A stretch of DNA of 64,000 bases from NCBI GenBank assembly GCA_022496805.1, contig CM040103.1:20684820-20748819 (forward strand), read 5' to 3'. Under the pieces are notes generated by a model. That model searched no databases, was not told the origin of the DNA, and saw only the letters and a program-made list of their open reading frames with translations. Below are positions 11,231-23,194 of the stretch, in pieces. The DNA is from Pohlia nutans (taxonomy: Eukaryota; Streptophyta; Bryopsida; Bryales; Mniaceae). Both the position numbers and the translations under genes were made by a program. Position 1 is the stretch's first letter. Each line of letters begins with the position of its first letter.

Positions 11231-11810
11231 CCCCTTAACGTACCAGGGTGTCCCTGGAATTGACAATTTGAGAAAAAACATTATAAACTACCATTTAGAA
11301 GAATATTCTGGGATTGATATACATATGAAAGTTCTAGATCTTGAATTTTAGATTCCATCCGTACGGTTCGATTCACTAATACAATCACCAATATTTAATT
11401 ATAAAATTTGAAAGTTAAAATTAAAAATTCCTTCTAAATTCGATTACAAACTAAATTTCAATATTTTTTGAGTAAATTTTTTTGGAATGAGTTTGAAATG
11501 AGATACTCTTAAGTGTGGTGATACTTTGAAATTTTTGTGTTTCTTAAATTTATGACCTCATTTTTCACGATTCCACTTTGAACTAGAGTCAATGCAATTT
11601 TGGCTTGGTCAACGACTTGACATACTTCTACATTTGCAATTTTAGAAAAATATGTACTCTAGTATGACTAAATCCAGCCATTAGATAGGACAACAACTTG
11701 GTGAAGAATCTCCAAAAAATTGGATGAGTTTCATCCAAGCGTTGATGAGAACGTGAGAAGGCTTTGAAATCATTCGTCGTCCAGTTTCTGGACGCTGTGA
11801 CGTTTAGGGG
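11231..11810. mobile_element. TTAA element, CCCCTAAACGTACCAGG family, copy 2
   Basis: TTAA lies at 11227-11230 and 11811-11814. The left end is CCCCTTAACGTACCAGGG and the right end GACGTTTAGGGG. It is about 90% identical to 9875-10446 by eye. The right TTAA is shared with the next element. Confidence 0.8.
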
Positions 11811-11814
11811 TTAA

Positions 11815-12578
11815 CCCCCTAAAAGCCTGAGGGGTATTGGACAAAATATAAATGTGTTATAATATGTGCCTTTTATATGTTTGATAAAGTTTGGTTCAAT
11901 AGACAAAATGTAGAGCATCATCTGTACAAATGATCCGTACGGTCAAACTTCCAAAAAAAACTTTAGATCATTTTTCAATGAATTCAAAAGCATTAACCTA
12001 TGAAAATTTGTATAAATTATAGTTTGAAATTTTAAAGTTTGAAATTTAGTTCACAATGTAACGAGCCAACCCCGCCCAAATCTAACGACTCTTGATGAGT
12101 GCTTAGAAAATTTGATAATCCTAAGACAATGTTAAGGTGATTCACTTTGAAAAATTCTCCCAGGTGAAGTTTAACTCGGATTGCCATAATTCAAATTGCG
12201 TTGGAAAGTAGACTTGGAAAGATTTTAGTGTAAAAGTGCTCTAAAAGAAGTCAACTCATAAAATTAAGCAACCAAACAATCTCCAAAAATCACTACACTT
12301 AGAGTATTACATTTCAACCAATCACGATGAATTTCATCTATAGATTGTCAATATCTTATTTATAACTGAATTACAAAATAATTTTGAATTTCACGTTTCA
12401 AATTTTATACAAAATTATTGGTAATAGCAATCATAGATCTAATCGTATGAATAGAATCTAAAATTCATAATGTACAACTTTTATCCATGTATCAAGTTCA
12501 AAATATCCCTCTTAGTTGCATTTTATAATGCATTTTTGCAAAACTACCGAATTTGGAGAGGCTCTAAGCATTTAGGGA
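11815..12578. mobile_element. TTAA element, CCCCCTAAAAGCC family
   Basis: TTAA lies at 11811-11814 and 12579-12582; the right end is GCATTTAGGGA. Interior sequence (CACTACACTTAGAGTATTAC, ATATCCCTCTT, TTTTATAATGCAT) is shared with 26096-26644. A partial duplicate of its right end follows at 12583-12718. Confidence 0.65.
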
Positions 12579-12750
12579 TTAACTGTATGGATAGAATTTA
12601 GAATTCATAATGTACAACTTTAATTCATACATCAAGTTCAAAATATCCCTCTTGATTGCATTTTTGATGCATCTTTGCAAAACTTTGTAATTTGAAGGGG
12701 ACTGTAGGCATTTAGGGTAACATGAAAGTTTTAGTTTATTAAGTAGTGTA

Positions 12751-13026
12751 CCGTACCAGGAAGGCAGGGTCGGCAGAAAATAATTCCCCAAAAAAATGCC
12801 GAAAAAATAAATAAATTTATCAAGTATTTTGTCAAAATCAACAAAAATGAAGTCAACAAAAATTGTAGACAAAAAACAAAGGAAAACGTGTAGCTGCTAG
12901 TAAAATTCAATGTTAGTTATTAATAGCCGAATTTTGAATAATTATTTTTGAAAGTGCCGACCCCTACTTTTCAAACTTTAATTAATTATTCGACATGAAA
13001 GTGCCGACCTTGCCTTCCTACTACGG
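12751..13026. mobile_element. 276-bp TA-flanked MITE, copy 2 (inverted)
   Basis: The ends CCGTACCAGGAAGGCAGGG and CTTGCCTTCCTACTACGG lie between TA at 12749-12750 and TA at 13027-13028. It is the reverse complement of 10668-10943 with few changes. Confidence 0.82.
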
Positions 13027-13042
13027 TAGAATCTATACTTAA

Positions 13043-13200
13043 CCCTTAAAGGATTTAGGGCATAGTAGATACATGCCGTATATTTAACATTTGTTGTAAG
13101 TAGAAAGTTCCAAATTGAGATCCCAATAGCTTTTAAGACCATGTAGACATGAATTTCAACTTCACTTTTAGTATGAAACTCATAGGAGGTGTAGAACCAT
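13043..13200. mobile_element. Solitary TTAA-element end
   Basis: TTAA at 13039-13042 is followed by CCCTTAAAGGATTTAGGG, a typical left end. No matching right end was found before the stress gene, so this is probably a truncated element. The right border given is nominal. Confidence 0.35.
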
Positions 13201-13591
13201 TCCAAATACAATGAAATACGACTGTATAATATTGGCCGGAATGGCCTAACAAGAATAAGTGGCTTTGAAGTCACTTTTAATGTTCTTTGAACAACGTCGT
13301 GTAACTTGAAACAAACGGACACTAAATATACACCAATTTTCAAAAAGAGAATTAGAATTATGTCCTTGTCTCTCAAAACATTCAACATCTTCATTTTCAC
13401 TTAATTTATGCTGAAACCGACATACTACAATGAAGGCTATTGATGAAGATTCCGATTCCCAAAGTAAAAAGTGCAACCTCAAAGACAAGAAAAAATTAAA
13501 TGTACATGGGCTACCATGAAATCGTATCTCGGAACGGCCACCCGCCGTAGATGAAAGTTTCCGTCCTGCATCCTGCTCCGTCCGTCCAGGA

Positions 13592-13723
13592 TACCGACGA
13601 GAAATCCGATCATCCCAGTCTTCATCGCTCGCCCGACCAAAGGTCGGTGACAGCCAGACCGAGTCGCACCGCTGCCACGCGTCACGCCGCGACCCCTCGC
13701 AGCCCCCGCAGCGCTCCACGTGG
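13592..13723 (+). promoter_or_regulatory. Stress-type promoter motifs: DRE and ABRE
   Basis: TACCGAC at 13592-13598 and GTCGGT (ACCGAC inverted) at 13643-13648 match the DRE/CRT core bound by DREB/CBF factors. CACGTGG at 13717-13723 matches a G-box ABRE bound by ABF/AREB factors. A TTATAG at 13781 could be the TATA region. The combination suits the cold/ABA-type gene that starts at 13928. Function is inferred from motif identity only. Confidence 0.6.
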
Positions 13724-13927
13724 CCACCATCGAGCTGGCACCTCGCCTCGTGGCTCCCCGCCTAGCCACTGGGCACCAGCTTATAGCACTCCCACCCCCT
13801 TCCCAAGACCTCACTCCACTGCCACCTGGTGTTCTCCCTCTCCGTTTTCGTGTCTGTCTTGTGTGCTTGCCCATCTCTTTGGAGATTCTACATCTGCGTT
13901 TGTAGAGGAAAACTCGGCAAAGTAACC

Positions 13928-16575
13928 ATGTCTGACCAACCTTCAGGTGCGCCACGCTTCCATCAGGATCTGCTTTGAATTAAATGCACAGTTGACATTA
14001 AATTCTTTCTACTTATGTGATGAGTTTTTATGGCTAGATTTTGTCATGTAGCTTTGATTTCAGTCGTCTTGGAGCTTCCGTTGTTTGAATGGTCACGGTC
14101 ATGGTGAGATAGATCTGTTTATGAAAAGATTACAACAGTTGTGATGACTTTGGAAGTTGTGTGAATCATCAGTTAAAATGCTCTTTTTGGTTGATGGAGA
14201 GATTTAGTGAAGTAGGTCTGTAGAGCTTGAGTCGTCTTGGAGCTTCAGTTGTTTGAATGGTGATGTAGATCTGATTAGAATCGTTGTGATGACTTTGGAA
14301 GTCGTGAATCGTCAGTCGTTTGCAAATTACTTTATGTCGTGGTCAGTTTCATCATCAATTAATTATTTTTTGTCCCAAAGTGACATGTCATCGTGTGATT
14401 GGTTTATTGTGACGTGGACCTCTCAAAGTATGATGTGGAAATTAGATTTCGACACAATACTGTCTGAATCTGACCCTCACATACGGAAAAATGCTTGCGG
14501 TGATGAAGATCTGTTTATGAAGTGACAACATTAGTTGTGATGTCGATTCGTTGCAGTTGTAAGAATTATCTGTGGAATGATTTTCTTCTGTGCTCGCGAC
14601 TGAATTGCGCGACTTTCTTGTTCGGTTGTAGGCGAGTCGGATTACGTGATGACCCCCGATGGCAGCAACAAGAAGCCATCTCTGTTCGGAAAGCTGAAGG
14701 ACAAGACGAAGAGGGCGGGGACGAAGATCAAGTCCAAAGTGAAGAAGAATCATCCAGATGGGACTCCCGTGGATCACGACGGCGAGGAGGAAGAAGAGGG
14801 AACCGCCAGCGATGTAAGCAACATGCAGTCACTTCATAGAAATTGCAAGTCATATGCGCTTTTTTCGCTTGGTTGTGAGATTTTTGTCCCATTTTTTTTT
14901 CTTTGGTGGCCGAATGAGTGACTCATACTGTCGGTCATTTGATTTGCAGGAGTCGCCATCGCCAGCTCCGTCTCCTGTCACGTCCGTGCCGCGTGAGACC
15001 CGATTCTCCGATCAGCCTGAAACGCCGGACGTGAGTGGACTCAGCATCAACGAGCCCACGCCCAAGTCCTACGAGGAGCCGGAGCACAAATCCTTCAACG
15101 AGCCCAAGGCGTTCGACAATCCCGAGCCAGCGCAGGAATCGAAGGCGTACAACGAGCCTGAGCCTTACGAGGACCCCAAGCCGACCGACGAGCCTGAGCC
15201 AGCGCAGGAGGAACCCAAGCCGACCGACGAGCCTGAGCCAGCGCAGGAGGAACCCAAGCCGACCGACGAGCCTGAGCCAGCGCAGGAGGAATCGAAGTCG
15301 TTCGACGAGCCTGAGCCAGCGCAGGAGGAATCCAAGTCGTTCGACGAGCCTGAGCCGACGCAGGAGGAGCCCAAGCCAGAGCCAGCGCAGGAGAAATCCT
15401 CGGGACCCAAGGATGCCTTGTACGGTGGCGCTGCCGCCGCGGCGGGCGCGTTTGGTTACCACGAATTTGAGAAGAAAGACGACGACAAGCCTGTGACGGA
15501 GAAGGCGACTGATGCGAAGGACACAGTGGCCGAGCAGACGAAGGACACTTTTGGAATGCCCGGAGCTGATGAAGAAACTCCCAGCGCCACCGACAAGGCA
15601 GCTGAGACCAAAGATGCGGCGGGAGACAAGACGTACGAAGCCAAGGACGCCGTGCAATCCAAGGCAGCGGACGTGAACAACGCCACTGACGACAGCGAGA
15701 CGTACACCGACAAGGCCAGCAACTACGCGCAGTCGGCGAAGGATTCAGCTGCACAAACTTTCGGCATGGCCGCGCCATCTGAGGGACCGTCCATGGTGGA
15801 GCAGGCGAAGCAGACGTTGGGCTTCGACTCCGCTAGCACTGATACTCCCAGCGTTACTGACAAAGCAGCTGAGACTCAGGGTGTGGCTGGAGAGAAGGCA
15901 GCTGAAACCAAGGATGCGGCAGCAGAGAAGGCGTATGATGCCAAGGACGCGGCAGCTGGGACTCAGGAATCGGCAGCAGAGAAGGCAGCTGAAACCAAGG
16001 ACGCGGCAGCGGAGAAGGCGTATGACGCCAAGGACGCAGTTGGGTCGAAGGCAGCGGACGTGAACAACGCGACTGACGACTCGGAGACGTACACAGAGAA
16101 GGCTAGCAACACTGCGGCGTCTGCGAAAGAGTCCGCTGCAGGGGCGTTGGGCATCGACACGTCGTCGCAGGGGCCGTCCCTCGTGGAGCAGGCGAAGCAA
16201 AAGGCTGGACTTGATAGCAGCACTGAGGGACCTTCAGTGGTGGACACGGCGAAGGAGAAGCTCGCGGCCACCGCGGACACGACCAAGGCGTACGCCGCGA
16301 ACGCGACGGGCACCGCGCAGGACTACGCGACGCAGGCCAAGGGCACGGCCGCGGACGCCGCGACGCCCAAGCAGGACGACAAGGCCCTGAGCGCGAAGAT
16401 CACGGACGCGCTGGGCGGGTTGCCCGCCAAGACGCAGGACACCGTCGCGCAGGCCACCACCACCGCGCCGTCCGAGGACCACCCCGCGTCGCCGGGCATT
16501 TTGGGCAAGATTGGAGGCTTGTTTGGCTACGGCGGAAAGGCGCCTGAGCATCACGACACCCCCACCACGCAGTAA
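13928..16575 (+). CDS. LTI65/CAP160-like LEA stress protein, 3 exons, 608 aa
   Basis: Exons 13928-13946, 14632-14813 and 14950-16575 have GT-AG introns and join in one frame of 609 codons. The ATG has the context AACCATGTC. The N-terminus (about residues 20-60) is lysine-rich, KPSLFGKLKDKTKRAGTKIK, then DHDGEEEEEG, which recalls the LTI65/RD29B/CAP160 family of cold- and ABA-induced hydrophilic proteins. Residues about 125-190 are tandem 13-residue units of PKPTDEPEPAQEE type. A hydrophobic Ala/Gly patch (ALYGGAAAAAGAFGYHEF) follows. Then come two long LEA-like blocks rich in AAETKDAAAEKAYDAKD, each closing with a (V)EQAKQ...G segment. The C-terminus is Gly-rich (GILGKIGGLFGYGG). There is no signal peptide or catalytic motif. 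It is probably a disordered protectant; the family name is by resemblance. Coding GC is far above the flanks. Confidence 0.78.
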
Positions 16576-16584
16576 ACTGATGGC

Positions 16585-17440
16585 CAATCGAATTTTTTTG
16601 GCTTTGATATCAATATTGTATCCTATAAATTGTATAGCGGTGTTCGCTAGGTAAGCTATATATACATAGCTGGGTTGGGTTGTTTCATCGTTTAAGGTAT
16701 GTAGTATATTGAATGTACACGCTTATAAATCGTGCTGAATTCGGCATAGTTATTGCTAATGGCAACGTGAAAGAACAATTGTTCTCATTTCCAGAGCTCC
16801 TGTGCTGTCCAGTTTGCGTTTCTATTGCGTTTTTTGGCTTTGATATCACTGCTGTCGTATCCTCTAAATTGTATAGCGGTGTCCGCATTGTCTAGTACCT
16901 CTTCATCATACTTGCCATATGCTTATTGGGTTGTTTCATCGTGAAGATTGAATGTACACGCTTGGAAATTTTGCTGAATTTGGCAGAGTTATTGCTAATG
17001 GCAACGTGAAAACAATTGTTCTCATTTCCAGAGCTCCTGTGCTGTCCAGTTTGCGTTTATATTTCCTCAATCACTCATCATACTTGCCATATAAGGTAGA
17101 GGGCTCCAAAACCAACAGGGTTCTAATTCCAACAAACTCTAGAACATGCATTTATTTTAGAACACAAATCTAGGCATGTCATAGAGCTCTTATTGGATGA
17201 TGACCAAAATGATAAGCTATCTATGGTCTACCTAAATTTAGTTTCTAGATTATTGTACCTAGATTTTGTTGGAAGTAGAACCCTGTTGGTTTTGGAGCCC
17301 TCTACCTTACATATTGGGTTCTTTCATCGTGGAAGGTATGGTGAATATTGAATGTACACGCTTGGAAATTTTGCTGAATTTGGCAACGTGAAAGCAATTG
17401 TTTTCATTTCAGAGCTTCTGTGCTTTCAAGTTGGCGTTTT
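16585..17440. repeat. Imperfect tandem repeats of the 3' flank
   Basis: Segments with TTGAATGTACACGCTT, TTGCTAATGGCAACGTGAAA, TTCTCATTTCCAGAGCTCCTGTGC and GTATAGCGGTGT recur about three times with a period near 240 bp. This looks like local amplification of the 3' UTR region of the stress gene. Confidence 0.75.
17095..17308. mobile_element. MITE with GGTAGAGGGCTCCAAAACC ends
   Basis: Roughly 40-bp termini are inverted repeats (GGTAGAGGGCTCCAAAACC... / ...GGTTTTGGAGCCCTCTACC). The element interrupts one unit of the 3' tandem repeat, whose intact form at 16909-16930 reads CTTGCCATATGCTTATTGGG, so the insertion is real. An AGCCCTCTACC end also occurs at 58147. Confidence 0.75.
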
Positions 17441-17694
17441 GTTTGTGTTTGTGACTGATTACACTGTTTATATTGTGCTGTCTAAACCACTCTTCAAAAC
17501 TAAGAATTCACTACGCTTGTGACGTGCGACTCTTATTCTACATTATCCTTGTTCATTAGCCAAGGTAGGAACATCCAGTTCCAGCCTTGCACCTATTCCT
17601 TTTATGTAGACTGGCTTTGAAACTATCTCACAAAGTACTTTTAAACCATCCCGAAACTTTTTTGGTTTTATGACAAGTCTGTTGGACTGTTTAA

Positions 17695-18497
17695 CCCTTT
17701 AACGCCCAGGGTACTGTAGCTCAGAGCCCTGGATTTCAGTAGATTTTTTCACTGTGGTTGAGACTACCAAAAATAGAATGGGTTAAATTAGAAAATAACC
17801 GTACAATTCTATTCTCAACTCGAGAGCACACATTTTATTAAAATTTGAGAATCATCCGATGGTGGGATCGGAAGATTATAGTATGTATTTGAACTGTATA
17901 ATGCATGCTCAAAAACGAGATTTTGGGGGGTGTGTGACTTCAAAGTTAAATATAATTTGAGGTAAATTTTCAAAAATAAAAGCAAAAAAGTTCAGCTATG
18001 CCCTATGTCAACACCTCTCCGTTGCAATCTTTCATATCAAAAATAGACTCACACATAATTATTGTGAGATTTATAAGTGAAAGTGACTTTCCAATGTACG
18101 GTTTAGGACAAAATTTTATACGTTGAAAATTGACAGGAGTGGGTACATTAGTCAAGATCGGATTACACACACTAATGGAAGATGAAGAAGTGAACACAAT
18201 CCAAAAAAATAAAACAAGATAACAAACTTCCAAACACAAGAAATACTACACAATACATATGTTGTATTTGTAAGTATTTACTGTATTTTCAAGTATTTGC
18301 AGTATTTTTGCGTTCTGTTGATAGGTATTTTGATAGTTGTACAATTCCAAATTGAAAATTTCTTTTTCTGGAAGGTGCGTAATGTATGTGGGCAAATCTG
18401 AACTTCAAAACTGGAGTTCTAATTCTTCACGGATTCTCTGCTATTTGCATTTCGGACGTTGTAGTGACCATAATGTGGTCAGCTGGGCACTAAAGGG
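17695..18497. mobile_element. TTAA element, CCCTTTAACGCCCAG family
   Basis: TTAA lies at 17691-17694 and 18498-18501. The ends are CCCTTTAACGCCCAG and CTGGGCACTAAAGGG. It is 803 bp and no convincing ORF fills it. Confidence 0.78.
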
Positions 18498-18580
18498 TTA
18501 AGTGATTGTCAAATTTCTTATTGACAGTTTTAGGTGTACTGGTTTCTAAGCATGAATGGAATTTTACTTTCATAGTTTAA

Positions 18581-19660
18581 CCCTTGAGCGGCGGCGTCCA
18601 GATTTTGGACGCCGGATGAATTTCAGCAGCTCGTTTTCTGTAGGAACCGGATGTTTTTCATCCATTTTTTTTTTTCCATTCTTGTGCTAGTTGAATACCA
18701 TTTGTACGGTATGGATCTTCCAAATAAGATAATGTGAATTTTTGAATATTTACAAAAGTGATTAATGTCAAGTTTCAATCTTAATTCAAAAAGAAAGACC
18801 TTAAATATGATTTTCCATAGTAAGTAGAATCAAATAGTGGAAACCATACCATCTCGTAGTGCATGTCATTCTAATTTCATTACAATTTTTTTTTTTAAAA
18901 TTGTGTTAATTTTGGATTTTTAATTGAATTTCAAGAGAAAACCTTGCAAAATTACTTTAAAAATATTAATAATAAATATGATGAATCCAACCGTACGGAT
19001 GTTATCTACACATTGACATTTAAAACTTTGTTTTGTACATCAACTCCATTTCCGTTTTTCATCAACCATTTTATAACAAATCTTTGAAAACAGTGCTGAA
19101 TCGGGACTTTAACCCTTAGACGCGCCTGCCCCCAGAATCTGGACGATGGATGATTCTGGACGCGTCCCTTCACCACGCAATTGGATGTTTTTCATCCATT
19201 CAATTTTTTAAAAATTCTTGTGCTAGTTGATTACCATTTGTACGGTATGGATCTTCAAGATAAGATATTGAGAGTTTTTGAAAAATAGCAAAAGTGGTTT
19301 ATGTCAAGTTTCATTCTTAGTTCAAAAAGTGAGACCTGAAACATGATTTTCCACAATAAGAAGAATCAAATAGTGAAAACCATACCCTCTTGTAGTGCAT
19401 GTTATTCCAATTTCATTACAATATTTTTTAAATTTTTAATGTTAATTTTGGATTTTTAATTGAATTTCATGAGAAAACCTTGCAAAATTAATTAAAAAAT
19501 ATTAATAATAAATATGATGAATCCAACCGTATAGATATTATCTTCACATTGACATTTATAACTTTGCTTTGTACATCAACTCCATTTCAATTTTTCATCA
19601 AACATTTTATAACGAATCTTTGAAAACAGTGTTGAATCGGGACCTTAAAGGGTTAAAGGG
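18581..19660. mobile_element. TTAA element, CCCTTGAGCG family, hosting a relative
   Basis: TTAA lies at 18577-18580 and 19661-19664. The left part runs to GGGACT at 19108; its terminal AGGG is at 19657-19660, displaced by the nested relative at 19113-19652. Host and guest are clearly related over their whole length. Confidence 0.78.
19113..19652. mobile_element. TTAA element nested in its own relative
   Basis: It starts CCCTTAGACGCGCC and ends GGGACCTTAAAGGG. The TTAA copies at 19109-19112 and 19653-19656 are the duplicated TTAA in the host's end. It is 540 bp and shares nearly all sequence with 18600-19108. Confidence 0.8.
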
Positions 19661-20002
19661 TTAAACTCTTGGTATTGTGGTGGTTTATTGACTGATGATA
19701 TTTATGCATGGATTGGAAGTATATTATTGTAATGAACTTCTGAGTTCCAGCACAAATATACTGTCTTGTAGGGTGATTGATTGGTCTGTACTGTACTATA
19801 TCCTGCCTTAACTATTAGGACCCTTTAGGGTTGCGAGCAGAGAAGCTGCTCAAAAGTAGAGTTCTTGACAGCACAATTGACCTTTAATAGCTGCAGCAGA
19901 TTCTGAAATGGCATCTGAGGCTTCAAAAGTGTTTGAATTTCATTGGAAGACAAGGCCGTCTCTCGCCAACCACTGAATGTCATATGCTTCAGTTGCCTTT
20001 CA

Positions 20003-20485
20003 ATCATCATAACATTCACCATCATGCACTGTCTCTACCTTGGATCTACAGTAGATGGTGTGGAATATTCCACACCCAATAGTACTTCATCAGTTGCTAA
20101 ATGGACAAGTGGAGGTTCAAGTGATGAGCAAAGTGAATGAAGGAAAGGCAGTGGGTATGAAGCCCCGTTCCTATATCCCCCGGTGGTCTTGAATGCGAGA
20201 CCCCTGCGAGACACTGTTCATGCCCCCCCTTTTCTGAAATTTCCATTTGGGGCACCGAGACCCCTTTTTTTGGCAAACTTTTTTGCAAATTTAAGGCCTA
20301 CGGCTGTAAATTACCCCAGGGGCGCCTATTTGGGAATAAAAAAACCATTGGAGGAGGGGGTTGTTTTTTAAGGTGGGCCCTGACAAGGACAAAAATAGGG
20401 GACACTTTTGTCCCCATTCATTCAAGACCACCGGGGGATTTAGTGACTTCGGGTATGAAGGCTGCTGAATGTTATGATGAGGCCT
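20003..20485. mobile_element. MITE-like repeat with CATAACATTCA ends and 20-bp palindrome
   Basis: The left end TCATCATAACATTCACCA and right end TGCTGAATGTTATGATGA are inverted. The perfect palindrome GGTGTGGAATATTCCACACC occupies 20057-20076. It is an inverted relative of 7532-8021 and contains the MITE at 20177-20437. Confidence 0.5.
20177..20437. mobile_element. MITE with CCCCCGGTGGTCTTGAATG ends
   Basis: The 19-bp termini CCCCCGGTGGTCTTGAATG and CATTCAAGACCACCGGGGG are exact inverted repeats 261 bp apart. Runs of C and G make the interior prone to folding. Target duplication is not evident. Confidence 0.72.
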
Positions 20486-20794
20486 TTGTAAAGTATGTAC
20501 ACCTAGTAGGATTCCAATGCAAGTTTGGTGAAAGAGGATTTCAATGCAAAATAGTATGTACTTTTCTGGTGTTGTAAGAATAAATAATAAATATAGACCA
20601 TACTAAAGTGTACATATCTAAAACCAATCCTGGAATCTCATGTTCAGGTTGTCTATCATGGGAAGAATCTATACGGATCACAATTAGTTGTTTTCATCTT
20701 AGAAGTAATTGAATTGAATGGAATGAAACAATTAATATTAAAGTCCCATTGAACATTGAGATTTTAGTTATTGAGTGTACTTTCTATCATTAAC

Positions 20795-21347
20795 CCAAAA
20801 GCGTGCAAAGAGTCCCGTGGGACCATGTTTTGGTTGCTTTTTGGTCAAACGTTGATTTTAACGTAGTTTCCAATTTCAAAAGAAAATGGTCCCAACTAAG
20901 AAAGTGCGGGGGTTATCTTTTACTTTCTAGTCCATTTTACCATTCTCCTAAATTGTTAAATTGCGTTTTTTTACATCACTCTAAAGCTCAAAACCTTAAA
21001 ATTCCAATATGCATTGGAGGAAAAAAAATTTCTATTGAATTTCTTATTATGTCAGCTCAAGAATCATGCCACTTACACCTTGTTGTTCAGTACTATTATT
21101 TTCATTTTTGCTAAATATTTCATACTACCGTATTCAAAGCACTTTTGTAATTACTATGATTTTTACAAGAAAAATAACTTTGAAATATCTTATGAAGTTT
21201 ATTCTTATTTAAATAAATATGAAAAATCCGGGTAAATTGGTTTAACAATACCTTATATGAGAAAAGTACTTGAAAAGTTATAACATATTTTAAAATGTGA
21301 GGAATTGATGAGATTGACTAGGTAATTATAATGTGGACATTTAAGGA
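20795..21347. mobile_element. Degenerate TTAA element, CCCAAAAGCG family
   Basis: TTAA lies at 20791-20794 and 21348-21351. The left end is CCCAAAAGCGTGC and the right end GGACATTTAAGGA, weakly inverted. The size matches the other TTAA families. Confidence 0.5.
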
Positions 21348-21351
21348 TTAA

Positions 21352-22328
21352 GAAATTTATGAATTATGTCTCTATTTCCAAAAGGATTCCATAATATTAA
21401 AAATTATAATATTTGAATACTATATGTATAAATTCTGAAATTTTAAATTTTTAGTAGTATCAGTAAGAACTTTGATCCTCTTTCAAAACCAGCGTGAATA
21501 AATTGTTTTCGTTCCACCCACGTACGATTCATTTTACCAACCTAAGGTTTGATTTTAGAACTTTTGCTTATAAAACCATGAGTAGGTTTTAACTCTTCTC
21601 ATGCCAAACACGGTACACGCTAAATGCTGTGTTCAAAGATGAGTGGTCTCTGGTGTTGCATCAGCTGTGAGTTTTCTCTCCCTCGCTGTGAAGGTTGTTG
21701 AAATCTGATAAAAAAACAAAGCTCAGGTAGAATCATCAGAACCTGTTAGGGACCAATTCCAGTCACCAATACAAGCACATGTTTCAAATTCGTGAGTTTC
21801 TAAATAAATTATCACAACCATTAGTTGGAACAATTTGGTGATCAATTAAGAATACCATGTTAGCAAATTGATTGGACTTGAAATAAAACACGAGTACTGA
21901 TTCCCCTATTAACATCAACAGTGGTCTATGCAGATTAAGTTTGAAAATTCTGAACATAACCATACATTGTGACAAAATTAATTAAAAATTGTGCTCGGTT
22001 ATTAAGCTCAAAGTTTTATTTGCTGCAATTTTTTATCATTGAAAACCATCGTTCTAAATAGGTTGAAATTATCCTTAAACTGACAATTATTGGTGCCTCC
22101 ATCTTATGGTTGATTCCCACCAAGTTGTCCTAAGACCACGCGCATCTTTTGCGTTTGGCAGGTCTCTCCGGTTAAATAAACGGATCGACTAAGGTCGTAG
22201 CCAATGGATTTTTTTGGGCGGTCTATTCCTAAAAATAAAGACATCTTTTTGGAAGGAATATTTGAAAATAGATTCTTCAATTTTTGAGTGGATGAAACCA
22301 CTAAAATGCAGTGTCAAATCTTGAAACG
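21352..22328. other. Gene-poor stretch
   Basis: AT-rich DNA with no paired repeat ends and no open frame that looks coding. Confidence 0.4.
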
Positions 22329-22530
22329 GTATTGCTAGTTGATGGATGAATGTACAAGCCTTAAGATGAATAAATGTGTTTTCTAGTTAATGGATGAATG
22401 TAAACGCTTTAGGATGAATAAATGTGTTCCTTAGTTAATCGATGAATGTACAAGCTTTACGATGAATAAATGTGTATTCTAGCTAATGGATGAATGTACA
22501 AGCTTTGGATGAATATATATGTGTATTCTA
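22329..22530. repeat. Minisatellite, about 50-bp unit, 4 copies
   Basis: Four units are built on TAGTTAATGGATGAATGTAC, AAGCTTTAGGATGAATAAA and TGTGTATTC with point changes. No coding role is seen. Confidence 0.85.
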
Positions 22531-22877
22531 GCATATTTCTATATGATTCATCCATACTCATAGATGTAAATCGTTTTATCAAACTAATGAAGATCACATT
22601 TTGCACTGCCTAAAAAGAATGAAATAAAATAAACCTTGGTCGTAACACCCATTTTAGCAAAGCAAAGTACCTGTAGGTGGAATTGACAAATGAGATTGTT
22701 TCCAAGGGATCCACAAATCAAAATCATAAATGATTTTGATTTTTTATAATTTCCTTAGTATGAATAAGTTAACTATGATTTTATGACATTGATGAAGTCC
22801 AATTTCAAACCGAATCTCAAGGGTTGACATGACAGCTTGTCCATCATGAGTGTCTATGTCTTTGATAGCTGCCAAAC

Positions 22878-23050
22878 CACTCCTCGAAAAGGTGTCGGTT
22901 TTCACTCAAAATAGTGTAAAAGTTCATTGTATACACTTGTTCTCCGTGACAAATCGCACTCATCAAGTCTTGAGCGTATGGGTAGTGAGTGTGAAGTGAC
23001 GCCGTTTGAATCACCTACTAAGTGAAAAACGACGCCTTCTCCTTGCAGTG
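22878..23050. mobile_element. CACTA-type MITE 1
   Basis: It begins CACTCCTCGAAAAGG and ends GCCTTCTCCTTGCAGTG, with AAC on both sides (22875-22877 and 23051-23053), the 3-bp duplication usual for CACTA elements. Subterminal GTGAAGTGACGCCGTTTGA and GTGAAAAACGACGCC motifs recur in its neighbours. The giant inverted repeat starts inside it at 22905. Confidence 0.65.
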
Positions 23051-23194
23051 AACAAAGATTTCGATCAACCTTGTCCTCGTTATAAACTAGCTTGCATCTT
23101 TCTTCACACCAGGAAAATATCGAGATCTACAATCGAGTTCACAAACCACAAGACCAAATGGGAAAAAGGGAATGTCCAAACGGAGTTGGGGAAT

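Noticed and set aside
14935..16587. Long minus-strand and shifted frames opposite the stress gene
   Set aside because: They are shadows of the GC-rich coding exon; the splice-joined plus frame explains the region.
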